Assembly: GCF_024721115.1 (NCBI RefSeq)
Contig: NZ_JAMDHK010000006.1
Location: 1 to 64,000 of the forward strand
Source: Salipiger pentaromativorans
GTDB lineage: Bacteria; Pseudomonadota; Alphaproteobacteria; Rhodobacterales; Rhodobacteraceae
Direction of reading: 5' to 3'
Length of the DNA: 64,000 nt
Shown: positions 7,674 to 15,731 of the stretch, in pieces
How positions within the stretch are numbered: the first letter of the stretch is position 1
Layout of the letters: the number at the start of each line of letters is the position of its first letter
Notes under the pieces: model-generated
Seen by the model: only the letters and a program-made list of their open reading frames with translations
Database searches by the model: none
What the model was told of the DNA's origin: nothing
Translations under genes and position numbers: made by a program

Positions 7674-9782
7674 GTGACGCTGGATATCCGCGGTAGCCTA
7701 AAAAACACGCGCATCAGTAAGAATCCATTGGTGGTCGTGGATGAGCTACTGGCGAACTCGATCGACGCGTTCCTGATCCGAAAGAGGGATGAGGCCGACG
7801 CGGTTGCCCTGGAAGTGACGCTCAAGGTGAAAGCTACGAAAGCGGACTTGCTCGGCGAGGTGTTCGAGCTTGAGATCACCTGCGAGGACAACGGTTGCGG
7901 TCTTGGGCCAGAGCAGCGCAAGGCCTTCCTGACTAAGGACACCTCCTACAAGGACGACCTCAACATCCCTGGCATTGGGAAGTGCAAGGGAACGGGTCGC
8001 GTCCAGTTCTTCCACCATTTCACGGCGGTGTCACTATCATCAACCTACAGAGAGGGAGACGGGCTTAAGCATGTCTCACTGCCTTTTCTGCGCGACCGAA
8101 AGACCATCGAAGAGACCGATTTCACGGTAGAGGATCGGGACACCGGCGAAGTCGGGACCCATATACGACTTTCGCACGTGGTGCCGAAGCTGCGCGAGAC
8201 CATCCTATCCGTCGCCAGCGTGCACAGGACGTTCACTGCCGAGGCGATCCGACAGCACGTTCTCTTCAACCTGCTGCAAAGGTTCGTCAGCCTTAAGGAT
8301 GACCTCGGCGACTTCCGGATCAAGTTCGTCAGTGACCTCGGGGGCAACAAGTCTGAAAAGACCCTGACGCCCGCGGATATCCCCGAGCACACGTCCGTGA
8401 CGTCGATCACCGTCGAACACGTCGAAGGTAAGGAAAAGGTGTCAGCCGACTTCACCATAACGCACTACAAGCTGGACGAGACGCAGTACCCGTTGCCTCG
8501 CAACATCATAGGTTTGTGTGCGAAGGCATCGATCGCTGAGCTCATCACTGGTCGTTACCTCAAGACCAAGACGCTCGAAAACAATGCGATTGACGGTCAT
8601 TACCACATTGTCCTGATCGAGGGGGCCCTGTTGGATGATGGTGTGAACGAGCAGCGCGATGGGTTCGATAAGATTCCATTGGACGACGGCTCAGGCGACC
8701 TCTTCGGAGGGATGCAGATTACGTTCGAAGACATATTCTCGGTTCTCGACGACAAGGTACAGGAGCTCATAACGCCACCGGATTGGTCCAGGGACACTAT
8801 CGTGAAAGACGTGGCGAAGGACTTCGGCGTGTCTGAGGAGATGCTCTCGTACTCGAACACGCGCGTGAAGTTCGGGGACACCCCGAACGAGGTCGCGAAG
8901 CGTGTCTTGACGAACCTTCAGGAGCAGGTGGTCAACGAGACGTCCAGCCTCTCGGCCATGAAGGAGGCCATCAAGGGCCTCGCCCCGGACAGCGATGACT
9001 TCCGACGCAAGATCGACGATCTTTCGTGGGAATTCGCCTCCTCGCTCAAGACGATAGACATGGCCAACCTTTCGCAGCTGGTTGTTCGCAGGTCAGCATT
9101 GATCGACGTGCTGGACCTGGCCGTGAAACAGGGCCTCAACGTCCAGACCGAACTACCCGACGGAAAGCGCCGCAAAAACGAGGCTCTGATCCACAGCATC
9201 TTCTTCCCGATGCGGAAGGACAGCGAGGATGTCTCGGACCACGACGTCTGGTTGCTCAGCGAGGAGTACCACTACTACGACTACATCGCCTCTGACATGC
9301 CGCTGAACCAGATCAAATGGGACAATGGCCAAAGCCTCTTTGAAGCCGACGTCGATGATGCCGTTGGCGAGTTGCTAAACCGGATAGGTGAGGAGAACGG
9401 GGGCTGCCGCCCGGATATAGCGCTGTTCCACGAGGAAGGCTCCGTTGTGATCGTCGAGTTCAAGGCGCCCGGCGTCAGTCTCGACGAGCACGACAACGAC
9501 CTGATGGAATACGCCACACTCTTGGCCGCGAAGTCCAACGGAAGGCTGAAGAAGTTCTACGGATACCTGATAGGGGATACCATCAATCCGATCCGCCTGA
9601 GAGGCTACAATCGCTTGCCCGGTGAGAACGGCTTCTTCAGCACCGACGACGTGAAGGAGCCGAAAAGCCAGGCTACACTTGGGCAGCTGTACTCGGAACT
9701 TCTTTTCTACGGGGACGTCGTGGATCGTGCTCGCAAACGCATCGGAGTATATAGGGACCGCCTGAAGCTACCACCGCTTTGA
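7674..9782 (+). CDS. GHKL-family ATPase fused to a PD-(D/E)XK-like nuclease domain
   Basis: This is a 702-residue protein with a GTG start; TGAGGA sits five bases upstream. The N-terminal 200 residues have the Bergerat ATP-binding fold of HSP90/MutL/MORC proteins: N-box DELLANSIDA (23-32), G1 DNGCGLG (72-78) and a glycine-rich lid GIGKCKGTGRVQF (100-112). The C-terminal part has RPDIALF followed about 14 residues later by VIVEFKAPG, near residues 580-598, the D...ExK core of restriction-endonuclease-like nucleases. No methyltransferase or other partner is adjacent. This architecture suggests an ATP-gated nuclease, perhaps a single-gene anti-phage or anti-plasmid effector. The domain reading is firm for the ATPase and good for the nuclease; the biological role is inference. 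Confidence 0.7.
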   Translation: MTLDIRGSLKNTRISKNPLVVVDELLANSIDAFLIRKRDEADAVALEVTLKVKATKADLLGEVFELEITCEDNGCGLGPEQRKAFLTKDTSYKDDLNIPGIGKCKGTGRVQFFHHFTAVSLSSTYREGDGLKHVSLPFLRDRKTIEETDFTVEDRDTGEVGTHIRLSHVVPKLRETILSVASVHRTFTAEAIRQHVLFNLLQRFVSLKDDLGDFRIKFVSDLGGNKSEKTLTPADIPEHTSVTSITVEHVEGKEKVSADFTITHYKLDETQYPLPRNIIGLCAKASIAELITGRYLKTKTLENNAIDGHYHIVLIEGALLDDGVNEQRDGFDKIPLDDGSGDLFGGMQITFEDIFSVLDDKVQELITPPDWSRDTIVKDVAKDFGVSEEMLSYSNTRVKFGDTPNEVAKRVLTNLQEQVVNETSSLSAMKEAIKGLAPDSDDFRRKIDDLSWEFASSLKTIDMANLSQLVVRRSALIDVLDLAVKQGLNVQTELPDGKRRKNEALIHSIFFPMRKDSEDVSDHDVWLLSEEYHYYDYIASDMPLNQIKWDNGQSLFEADVDDAVGELLNRIGEENGGCRPDIALFHEEGSVVIVEFKAPGVSLDEHDNDLMEYATLLAAKSNGRLKKFYGYLIGDTINPIRLRGYNRLPGENGFFSTDDVKEPKSQATLGQLYSELLFYGDVVDRARKRIGVYRDRLKLPPL

Positions 9783-9927
9783 TCAAGGTCAGCATGTTGC
9801 CGCTCCGCCGACCCGCACCCAACAAAAATGCTGCGCGATGGACGAATGACCGGTTCTGTGAAGCTGCGTGGCAGCGCTCGGCTGGGAGGCGAACTGCCGC
9901 TCTGGGCCGATCGCGTAGACCAAGCCT

Positions 9928-10248
9928 TCAACTGATGGCCAGATCGCTCGCGGTCTTTGCTGCTTCCAGGGCTTCCACGAACCACTGCGGTTTGCGTCCT
10001 CGGCCTGACCAGGTGAGCGCCGGGTTCTCAGGGTGCCGGTATTTCGGTGCTGCAGGCGAACGCGAGGATTTCGTCTCGGTGCCGACAAGTTCGGCGAGGG
10101 TGTAGCCCAGTTCCTGGGCGAGAGCTTCCACCTTGGCGCGGGCTTTCACCTTCTGCCGATCCTCAAAGGTGGAAATCGCCTTGGCGACGTCCTTCTGCAT
10201 TTTCTTCAGCTCGCTGAGCGACAGTGCCTCGAGATCGTGATCAGCCAT
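9928..10248 (-). CDS. H-NS/HvrA-like nucleoid-associated regulator
   Basis: The 106-residue protein starts at the ATG complementary to 10246-10248. A helical, oligomerising N-terminal half (LSLSELKKMQKDVAKAISTFEDRQKVKARAKVEAL is split by the alanine-rich AQELGYTL) is followed by a linker and the H-NS DNA-binding core YRHPENPALTWSGRGRKP. The TWSGRGRKPxW signature is diagnostic of the H-NS/HvrA family. It probably binds A+T-rich DNA and silences incoming or plasmid genes. It runs opposite to its neighbours and faces ssb divergently. Confidence 0.85.
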   Translation of the reverse strand: MADHDLEALSLSELKKMQKDVAKAISTFEDRQKVKARAKVEALAQELGYTLAELVGTETKSSRSPAAPKYRHPENPALTWSGRGRKPQWFVEALEAAKTASDLAIS

Positions 10249-10670
10249 TGGTGCGAACCGTGTCCTGAATGCTCCGGTACCGATAGCCCGTCGCGGCAGG
10301 GTGCCGCAACTCCCGGAAGGCGGGCAGGGGTGGCGGAGGCTTGTGATCGCCGCTTTCGTCCCCAAGGAGGTGCTGGACTGGGGGTCAGGCTGTCCCGGTT
10401 GCCGGGATGTCAGGGTCTGGCATGCGCTCTCCCCGCATCTCTGTCTCCTGGGCCATCCCTTCGACTGACAATCCCCTAATCCCGTTCGGGCTCCTGCGCG
10501 CAACCCCGCGTCAGTCCGGGCCGTGTTGCCCCTTCGGGGCTGCCCGCTCCACCCCGGTCCTCTGGGGGTTTCCGGCGTCCGTTCCGTCCACCGTGCACGC
10601 GTCACCCGACGGGCTTTTCAGGGTCTTGTCGAAGGGACGGTCCCGAAGACAGGAAACACAGGAGCTTATC
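10249..10670. other. Divergent intergenic region between the H-NS-like gene and ssb
   Basis: These 422 bp separate two genes pointing away from each other and must hold both promoters. I see no convincing small gene; the apparent reading frames have poor composition and no start signals. No strong inverted repeat or consensus promoter stands out. Confidence 0.4.
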
Positions 10671-11075
10671 ATGCAGAACATCGTCATCCTCGCCGGCAAC
10701 ATCGGTCAGACCCCCGAAGTCCGCACCACCCAGAGCGGCACCAAGATCACCAACTTCAGCCTCGCCACCTCGCGTCCCCGCCTCTCGGAAGGCCGTGTGA
10801 TGCGCGACGAGAACGGCTACCGTGTCATGGACACCGAATGGCACCGCATCACCTGCTTCAACGGTCTCGGCAAGACGGTCGCGGAGCATTGCGAAAAGGG
10901 CATGAAGGTCCTCGTCCACGGCCGCATCCACTACACCAAGTGGATCGACAGCATGGGGAACGACCGCTACGGTTGCGAGATCATCGCCGAGAAGGTCGAC
11001 TTCCTGAGCCGCCCGAAGTCGGCCGAGAACGAAAACCCCGAGCTGGTCGACCGCGACGATGAGATCCCGTTCTGA
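10671..11075 (+). CDS. ssb: Single-stranded DNA-binding protein
   Basis: The 134-residue protein has the OB-fold SSB start MQNIVILAGNIGQTPEVR, the conserved TNFSLAT strand, the W-H-R-I-T-C-F block and VLVHGRIHYTKW, and ends in the acidic tip DDEIPF that recruits replication and repair proteins. Length is close to the usual plasmid SSB, with a short linker. AGGAG lies eight bases before the ATG. Plasmid SSBs protect single-stranded DNA during conjugation and replication. A strong hairpin follows the stop. Confidence 0.95.
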   Translation: MQNIVILAGNIGQTPEVRTTQSGTKITNFSLATSRPRLSEGRVMRDENGYRVMDTEWHRITCFNGLGKTVAEHCEKGMKVLVHGRIHYTKWIDSMGNDRYGCEIIAEKVDFLSRPKSAENENPELVDRDDEIPF

Positions 11076-11096
11076 GGAGCGGGGTTTCCCCCGGAC

Positions 11097-11116
11097 CCGG
11101 CGGGGCAACCCGCCGG
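11097..11116. terminator. Hairpin between convergent ssb and the 173-aa gene
   Basis: CCGGCGGG (11097-11104) pairs with CCCGCCGG (11109-11116) around GCAA. It lies 21 bp after ssb and 12 bp from the end of the opposing operon, so it could serve both strands. No T-run. Confidence 0.55.
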
Positions 11117-11128
11117 AAACGGCCAAGT

Positions 11129-11650
11129 TCAAGACTGAACGATAAACCTCACGTCAGGTCCAAACCGAAGGCCACTGGCATCGCAAAGCGCCTTCAGTGC
11201 GCGCATTAGGTCTTCTTGGCCTATGTTTTTGCTGATCCACCAGCCAGAAGTCGTGCGTTTGGTCGGGAGCTCTTTGTTTCCGGGATGAATAGCCTCGGGG
11301 TTACGTGCGACGTAGCGTCTGGATCGGGCTCTCATATCGGCGAGCCTCTCAAGGGCCTCAGGCGCAATTTCGGCGGTCAAGTCCACGATTGCGGCAAATA
11401 CATCGGGGAGCGTACGGCCTCCGATACTCACGCCAAGATACTCGGCTTTGTATTTGTGGTGGCGCGGCTCGTTCAAGGGCGTCGGCAGCGTGCCAGTTTC
11501 CTTGGTTTTCACATTGGCGTCACCGGCGATGCTCGCTGCCAAGCTTGCCATGAGATCCCGATCAAGACTGTCCCGCATCTTGAGGATAGCGGCGACGAGA
11601 TGTACGGGCATTCGAACCAACACGGTTGGTTCTTGTGTTGCAGGTGTCAT
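11129..11650 (-). CDS. Hypothetical protein (173 aa), last gene of XRE/DUF4258 operon
   Basis: Family not recognised. The protein begins MTPATQEPTVLVRMPVHLV; the ATG at 11650 has TTGGAGG five bases upstream, better than the TTG at 11662. It has an N-terminal segment with an amphipathic helix and then a C-terminal domain of about 100 residues (KYKAEYLGVSIGG, ALERLADMRARSRRYVARNP, TTSGWWISKNIGQ) rich in basic residues, possibly nucleic-acid binding. Its start codon overlaps the stop of the DUF4258 gene by four bases, so the two are translationally coupled. Confidence 0.6.
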   Translation of the reverse strand: MTPATQEPTVLVRMPVHLVAAILKMRDSLDRDLMASLAASIAGDANVKTKETGTLPTPLNEPRHHKYKAEYLGVSIGGRTLPDVFAAIVDLTAEIAPEALERLADMRARSRRYVARNPEAIHPGNKELPTKRTTSGWWISKNIGQEDLMRALKALCDASGLRFGPDVRFIVQS

Positions 11651-11937
11651 AAGTGCCTCCAAGACTTTCGATGGCTACGACGCGTGCGCTGCGTCGCGTG
11701 ATAGAGGGTGATAAGCGTCTCTCCCTCGACGATTACTTGGCTTCCACGCAGCCGCTCGAGTTGCTGAATTTCTTGTTTGCGTTTGCGGATGGCACGGGCA
11801 GCATCCTTGTCGGTCAGAAGAAAAGCATCATCCGCCACCCGGGTGCCGACACGGTAGACCAAATCGGCGTCTTCCTCCTTGAACCCGCGCTGGCGCATGC
11901 GTGCTTGGGCGTGATGTGTCAGGGCTAGTTCAGTCAT
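11647..11937 (-). CDS. DUF4258-like small protein (96 aa)
   Basis: The sequence LTHHAQARMRQRGFKEEDADLVYRVGTRV matches the opening of DUF4258/RelE-superfamily-like proteins, where the H-x-x-x-R-M-x-x-R-G motif is typical. DUF4258 genes are often partners in toxin-antitoxin-like pairs. Here it lies between an XRE regulator (overlap 8 bp) and a hypothetical gene (overlap 4 bp), which fits a small regulated operon in which this protein may act as a ribonuclease-like toxin. That role is inference. Confidence 0.55.
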   Translation of the reverse strand: MTELALTHHAQARMRQRGFKEEDADLVYRVGTRVADDAFLLTDKDAARAIRKRKQEIQQLERLRGSQVIVEGETLITLYHATQRTRRSHRKSWRHL

Positions 11938-12913
11938 CGTTGCCTCCCTTGGGGGATGTTGTGGGAAGATCGATAGTATCGAGCAGGGACATTAGGCTTT
12001 CACGCTCTGCCTTGCGTACTGCGAGTTCCTCTTCAGGTATCTGTGCGATCATCCACGCAACGCGCTCTTCTTTCTTTTTGTCGCCCATGAGCTCTTCAGG
12101 GATGTCCTTCATCCGCACGTGGCCGCGCAGAAGCGCGTACTCGGCATCGGGATCATCGTCGGTTAGATGGTCGATGATCTCAGCGCCGATGCGGTAGTTC
12201 GGAAGTCCCTCACTTGTCTTCCATCCGAAGTCCGCATCGAAGCGAATGTTTTTCGCGCCCACTTCTTTCGCAAAGTCCTGCAGGTAGTCGGCGAAGGGAT
12301 TGTTTTGCGATCTATCGTAGCCGCAATCAAAAGCTTCTTCAGAAACGTCGATACCAAAGAAGTCCTTTTTTTCAATGGACTTGCGCTCGGCCGCAGTACC
12401 TTCGTCTATCCGCCACGCTGTATAAACATAAGAGGAATGGCCGCCGCCGAGGCCTTGTAGCGCTTCCGAGGCTTCTTCGATCGCTTCGACGCGCTCGCGG
12501 CGCCAAGCAAGACTACCTTCAGCCAGCAGAGTCATGAAGAGCGGCGCCATCTCGATCTGTGAGCGGATCGGGATGCCGTAGATGTCCTGCACCATGTTAA
12601 ACGCGAGCGCCGTCTCGGCGTCGATCATAGTGCGCAGCGGGCGGTAGCCCACCTTGCGAAGCGATTCTTCAAGTTGCGCGCGCTCGGTCGGTTCTTTGCC
12701 GAGCTCTTCGGTGCTGACTCCGAGTACCTTCGCAAGCGTCAGTGCCACACGATCTTGAGCGGGATAGAAATCTTCTTTTGTGCTCTCGATCCTCTTGATG
12801 GTGGGAAGGCTGACCTTGTTCGGACCGCTTGTTGCTTCGCAAAGCTCTTCCTGTGTCCAGCGCTTGCGCGAGCGCTGCGCTTTTAGTGCCTCAGGGTGAA
12901 TGGGTATGGTCAT
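11930..12913 (-). CDS. XRE-family transcriptional regulator (327 aa)
   Basis: The ATG at 12913 is preceded by TTGGAGG five bases upstream; the TTG at 12925 is less likely. Residues 5-75 form an XRE helix-turn-helix (ALKAQRSRKRWTQEELCEAT, then SLPTIKRIEST). The 250-residue C-terminal part has a block like tetratricopeptide-type regulators (LRKVGYRPLRTMIDAETALAFNMVQDIYG) and an acidic charged end. It heads the three-gene operon and probably represses it through the inverted repeat at 12962-12982. The effector domain is not recognised, so it could be an antitoxin or a ligand-responsive repressor. Confidence 0.65.
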   Translation of the reverse strand: MTIPIHPEALKAQRSRKRWTQEELCEATSGPNKVSLPTIKRIESTKEDFYPAQDRVALTLAKVLGVSTEELGKEPTERAQLEESLRKVGYRPLRTMIDAETALAFNMVQDIYGIPIRSQIEMAPLFMTLLAEGSLAWRRERVEAIEEASEALQGLGGGHSSYVYTAWRIDEGTAAERKSIEKKDFFGIDVSEEAFDCGYDRSQNNPFADYLQDFAKEVGAKNIRFDADFGWKTSEGLPNYRIGAEIIDHLTDDDPDAEYALLRGHVRMKDIPEELMGDKKKEERVAWMIAQIPEEELAVRKAERESLMSLLDTIDLPTTSPKGGNDD

Positions 12914-13185
12914 GATATCCTCCAAGTCTCTGGAGATAAAAGTGATACTGAAATACTTATAAATCCAGAATCAAAATGGATTAGATAGACTGAAAAAGGC
13001 GAATAAAGATATCGTCAGATAAAGGAATGTCTCTGCTGCTGATACCTTGGTACGACGTTCCGAGGTTGACGTCGCTCGACATGATACTTCCGCGTATCAC
13101 GCACTGCGGCAGTTCAAGCTGTCAGTCTAAATCGATTGAAGTCGAGTCATGGGTCAGAGAGTCAGAGCAAGGATGGTTCCTTTGC
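12914..13185. promoter_or_regulatory. Divergent promoter region with an operator-like repeat
   Basis: The region between the XRE operon and the DUF932 gene is A+T-rich near 12930-13010. AATCCA (12962-12967) and TGGATT (12977-12982) form an inverted repeat with a nine-base spacer about 50 bp upstream of the XRE start, a plausible autoregulatory operator. No gene is supported here: the DUF932 frame extends back to 13027 but without a ribosome site. Confidence 0.45.
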
Positions 13186-13232
13186 GACAGGTTGAAGGCT
13201 GGGAGAGTGGCTCCCAGCGCCTGTCACGGAGG
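13186..13232 (+). ncRNA. Structured 5' leader, class I copy B (radC-motif-like)
   Basis: GACAGG (13186-13191) pairs with CCTGTC (13220-13225). Inside, CTGGGAG (13199-13205) pairs perfectly with CTCCCAG (13211-13217) around AGTGG. GGAGG follows. Compared with copy A, the A-U pair replacing G-C in the outer stem and the changed inner stem are compensatory. Confidence 0.6.
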
Positions 13233-13239
13233 AATGCCG

Positions 13240-14439
13240 ATGGGTGTTGTAGAAGTTCTGGATCCGGCTCAGCCGTCGCGGGCTGGTGGCTGGAAAGTGG
13301 ACGTGAGCCGGGGGGAGCGAAACGGGCGGGTGTCGTCCGAATGGTTCAACCGGCCGGATGACGAGCGGTACCTGTCGCTCGACGATCTCTGGGCCAATGT
13401 GAAGGGTCGCTCTGAGCGCAGCCGCAGCCGGGTGGTACAGACCGCCGATATCAGGGTCGAGGCCGCGCGCGACAACGCTGAGCGGTTGCACCTGATGCTG
13501 CCGAAAGCGCATGAACCCGTTGCGCCGACGCATTGGGCCTTCGGCCAGCTCGCCAGCATTGTGGGCGCTCCGGCCTCTTACCTACGGCAGCTGCCCGCGC
13601 CACTGGCGGGGATCAACCTGCAATACGGTTTGACCAACCACCGCGCGGAGCAGGTCAAGACCTTCGAGACCGAGGATGGCCGCACCGAGCTGCGCGCCGT
13701 GACCGGCCCCGACTACGGCCGCATCCACGACTTCGAGCTTGTCGAGGCGGTTCAGCGGATCGCGGGCAATGGCACGGGCGACACGCGCTGGAAGGTGCCG
13801 GGTGTGCTGGATTGGTCGACCGGGGTCTACAACCCCGATGTCGAAATCAGCCGCGACACGACCACGCTCTACGCCTCGGACCGCGACGTCTTCCTGTTCC
13901 TGGTCGACGACCGCAATCCGATCGAGGCGGGCAAGTTGCCCGACGGCTCCCCCGATCTCTATTTCCGGGGCTTCTATTGCTGGAATTCCGAGGTGGGCGC
14001 GAAGACCCTTGGCATGGCGAGCTTCTATCTGCGGGCGGTGTGCCAGAACCGCAACCTCTGGGGCGTCGAGGATTTCCAGGAGATCAAGATCCGTCACTCG
14101 AAATACGCCGCCTCGCGCTTCGCCCATGAGGCGGCTCCGGCGCTGACGCGGTTTGCGAATTCCTCGCCGCAGGGCTTCGTGAACGGCATCAAGGCCGCGC
14201 GGCAGCAGGTCGTGGCGCGCAGCGACGAAGACCGCGCGGATTTCCTGCGCAAACGAGGTTTCTCGAAAGCCGAATCCGGCAAGATCATCGAGAAGGTGCT
14301 GATGGAGGAAGGCCGCCCGCCCGAGAGCATCTTCGATTTCGTGCAGGGCATCACGCGGCTCGCCCGCGACAAGACTCAGCAGGATGCCCGCCTTGATATG
14401 GAAGGGCGCGCCAAGAAGCTCCTCGACCGGGTCGGCTGA
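13240..14439 (+). CDS. DUF932 domain-containing plasmid/phage-like protein
   Basis: The protein is 399 residues from the ATG at 13240, which has GGAGGA six bases upstream; an ATG at 13234 abuts that site too closely. The body matches DUF932/phage-plasmid TIGR03299-type proteins: YLSLDDLW near the start, the AERLHLMLPKAHEPVAPTHW block, SYLRQLPAPLAG, FLFLVDDRNPIE and the aromatic GFYCWNSEVGAKTLG. The molecular function is unknown. These genes recur beside RadC, SSB and ParB-like genes on conjugative plasmids, which suggests a role in establishment or anti-restriction. It shares its leader type with the ParB-like gene. Confidence 0.8.
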   Translation: MGVVEVLDPAQPSRAGGWKVDVSRGERNGRVSSEWFNRPDDERYLSLDDLWANVKGRSERSRSRVVQTADIRVEAARDNAERLHLMLPKAHEPVAPTHWAFGQLASIVGAPASYLRQLPAPLAGINLQYGLTNHRAEQVKTFETEDGRTELRAVTGPDYGRIHDFELVEAVQRIAGNGTGDTRWKVPGVLDWSTGVYNPDVEISRDTTTLYASDRDVFLFLVDDRNPIEAGKLPDGSPDLYFRGFYCWNSEVGAKTLGMASFYLRAVCQNRNLWGVEDFQEIKIRHSKYAASRFAHEAAPALTRFANSSPQGFVNGIKAARQQVVARSDEDRADFLRKRGFSKAESGKIIEKVLMEEGRPPESIFDFVQGITRLARDKTQQDARLDMEGRAKKLLDRVG

Positions 14440-14509
14440 CGCGAAGCCCGGCACAGCGACCGCCTGCATCCGCGGCGGTCGCGTTTTCCTCTTCCACATG
14501 CACGCCACT

Positions 14510-14552
14510 GGCCCCGCCCCGAGAGGGCAAGGGGCTTCGGCCTGCGCATTTC
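14510..14552 (+). ncRNA. Structured 5' leader of radC, class II copy
   Basis: GCCCC (14511-14515) pairs with GGGGC (14531-14535) and CCC (14518-14520) with GGG (14525-14527) around the loop GAGA. The tail CATTTCAGCGAG before the start resembles the tails of the other class II leaders (CATTTCGGAG at 15716 and CATTCCGGAG at 28125). Support is weaker than for class I. Confidence 0.4.
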
Positions 14553-14564
14553 AGCGAGACCCCC

Positions 14565-15005
14565 ATGACCCCCCAGGAAGAAACTGTCATCCTCGAGGCC
14601 CGCGACATCCTCGGCCGCTATCTCAGCCGAAACCCCGTCATCGACAGCTGGCAGGCGCTTCTTGACTATTGCGCGCTTACGGTGCGCGGGCCGATCGAGC
14701 GGTTCCACGTGCTCTATCTCGACCGCAAGAACCGCATCATCGCCGATGAGCTCTTGTCGATCGGCACGGTCGACCATGTCCCGGTCTATCCACGCGAGGT
14801 GATCAAACGGGCTCTGATGCTGAACGCCAGCGCCCTGATCCTGATCCACAACCACCCGTCGGGAGATCCAACGCCGTCGGAGGCCGATCTCAGCATGACC
14901 GGGGAGATCCAGAATGGGTGTAAGTTTTTCGGCCTGACGCTGCATGACCACATCATCGTCGGCGCCGGGACGGAACTGAGCCTGCGGGCCCTGGGCAAGC
15001 TGTGA
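14565..15005 (+). CDS. radC: RadC-like JAB/MPN-domain protein
   Basis: A 146-residue protein consisting of the RadC C-terminal JAB domain alone. The JAMM metal site is complete: the conserved glutamate-like upstream position, then HNHPSGDPTPSEAD, with two histidines and an aspartate for zinc. RFHVLYLDRKNRIIADE and GTVDHVPVYPREVIKRAL are the usual flanking blocks. Plasmid RadC proteins lack the N-terminal helix-hairpin-helix seen in chromosomal RadC and are of uncertain role, perhaps anti-restriction or repair during entry. It follows DUF932 by 125 bp on the same strand. Confidence 0.9.
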   Translation: MTPQEETVILEARDILGRYLSRNPVIDSWQALLDYCALTVRGPIERFHVLYLDRKNRIIADELLSIGTVDHVPVYPREVIKRALMLNASALILIHNHPSGDPTPSEADLSMTGEIQNGCKFFGLTLHDHIIVGAGTELSLRALGKL

Positions 15006-15065
15006 CGCGCCTTGCGAGCCTGCCGCCGTCACCCTTCCGAGGAAGAGGGCGGGGGTTTGGTCTTT

Positions 15066-15107
15066 GACGGTTTGAAGCGGGGAGAGAGGCTCTCCGCACC
15101 GTCGGAG
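15066..15107 (+). ncRNA. Structured 5' leader, class I copy C (radC-motif-like)
   Basis: GACGGT (15066-15071) pairs with ACCGTC (15098-15103). Inside, GCGGGGAG (15077-15084) pairs with CTCTCCGC (15090-15097, one G-U) around AGAGG. GGAG (15104-15107) follows. The TTGAAG between the stems is shared with copy B. Confidence 0.6.
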
Positions 15108-15115
15108 ATATGCCC

Positions 15116-15634
15116 ATGTTCGACCTTCCTCTCCAAACTCAGCCGGAAACGCAGAAGACAGGTTTGCCGCCGAGCCTCCTGACCGTTTTTGCAGATCAAG
15201 ACTTACCGTTCGCACTCACGACGGCTTGCCATGCGCCCGCAGCTCTCATGTCCGGGCAGGCACACCCCAAGGTACTGGAGCGGTTTGCCACGCTGGCCGA
15301 GGCCATGCAGGGGGCAATCATTCACGCCGAAGATATCACACCTGAAGACGCTCCGCGCATCCTGGCAATCCTCGATCGGGAGGGCCGTCTCGTTCTGGCC
15401 GGAGCTACCTGTGATGGCGGGGTCGCATGGTGCCACCCGGTCTCGGATGCCGCCGAAGCCCGCGCCGTCGTGTCCGAGGCCAGCCAGACCCGCGCGCAGG
15501 CCATGCGGGCGGCCGAGTGGCATGAACATGGCCTCGCGCGAAGGCTGCGGCACCACGCCGACGTTCTCGATTCCCGTCTTGTCGATCCGCTCTGGCGTGT
15601 CTTCGCGTCTCGCGCCCTGCAGATCGCGGCGTGA
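15116..15634 (+). CDS. Hypothetical protein (172 aa) downstream of a class I leader
   Basis: Family not recognised. The ATG at 15116 has GGAG eight bases upstream; the leader plus double-ATG arrangement is the same as for the DUF932 gene. The protein is soluble, mostly helical, with AALMSGQAHPKVLERFATLAEAMQGA, EDAPRILAILDREGRLVLAGAT and a C-terminal VDPLWRVFASRALQIAA. Sharing a leader with the ParB-like and DUF932 genes suggests co-regulation in plasmid maintenance or establishment. Confidence 0.6.
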   Translation: MFDLPLQTQPETQKTGLPPSLLTVFADQDLPFALTTACHAPAALMSGQAHPKVLERFATLAEAMQGAIIHAEDITPEDAPRILAILDREGRLVLAGATCDGGVAWCHPVSDAAEARAVVSEASQTRAQAMRAAEWHEHGLARRLRHHADVLDSRLVDPLWRVFASRALQIAA

Positions 15635-15662
15635 CGCCCGAGAGTCAGAGAAGGGCAGGGGA

Positions 15663-15725
15663 GGATGTGAGCCTACGAGGACGAGAGAGAGCCTCGGGGT
15701 TCAGATCCTTTCCCTCATTTCGGAG
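15663..15725 (+). ncRNA. Structured 5' leader, class II copy E
   Basis: GGAT (15663-15666) pairs with ATCC (15705-15708), TGAGCC (15668-15673) with GGTTCA (15698-15703), and CGAGG (15676-15680) with CCTCG (15692-15696) around a purine-rich loop containing GAGAGAG. The tail TCATTTCGGAGTTTCC supplies the ribosome site CGGAG. The copy at 28073 has the same tail and a similar GAGAGA loop. Confidence 0.5.
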
Positions 15726-15731
15726 TTTCCA

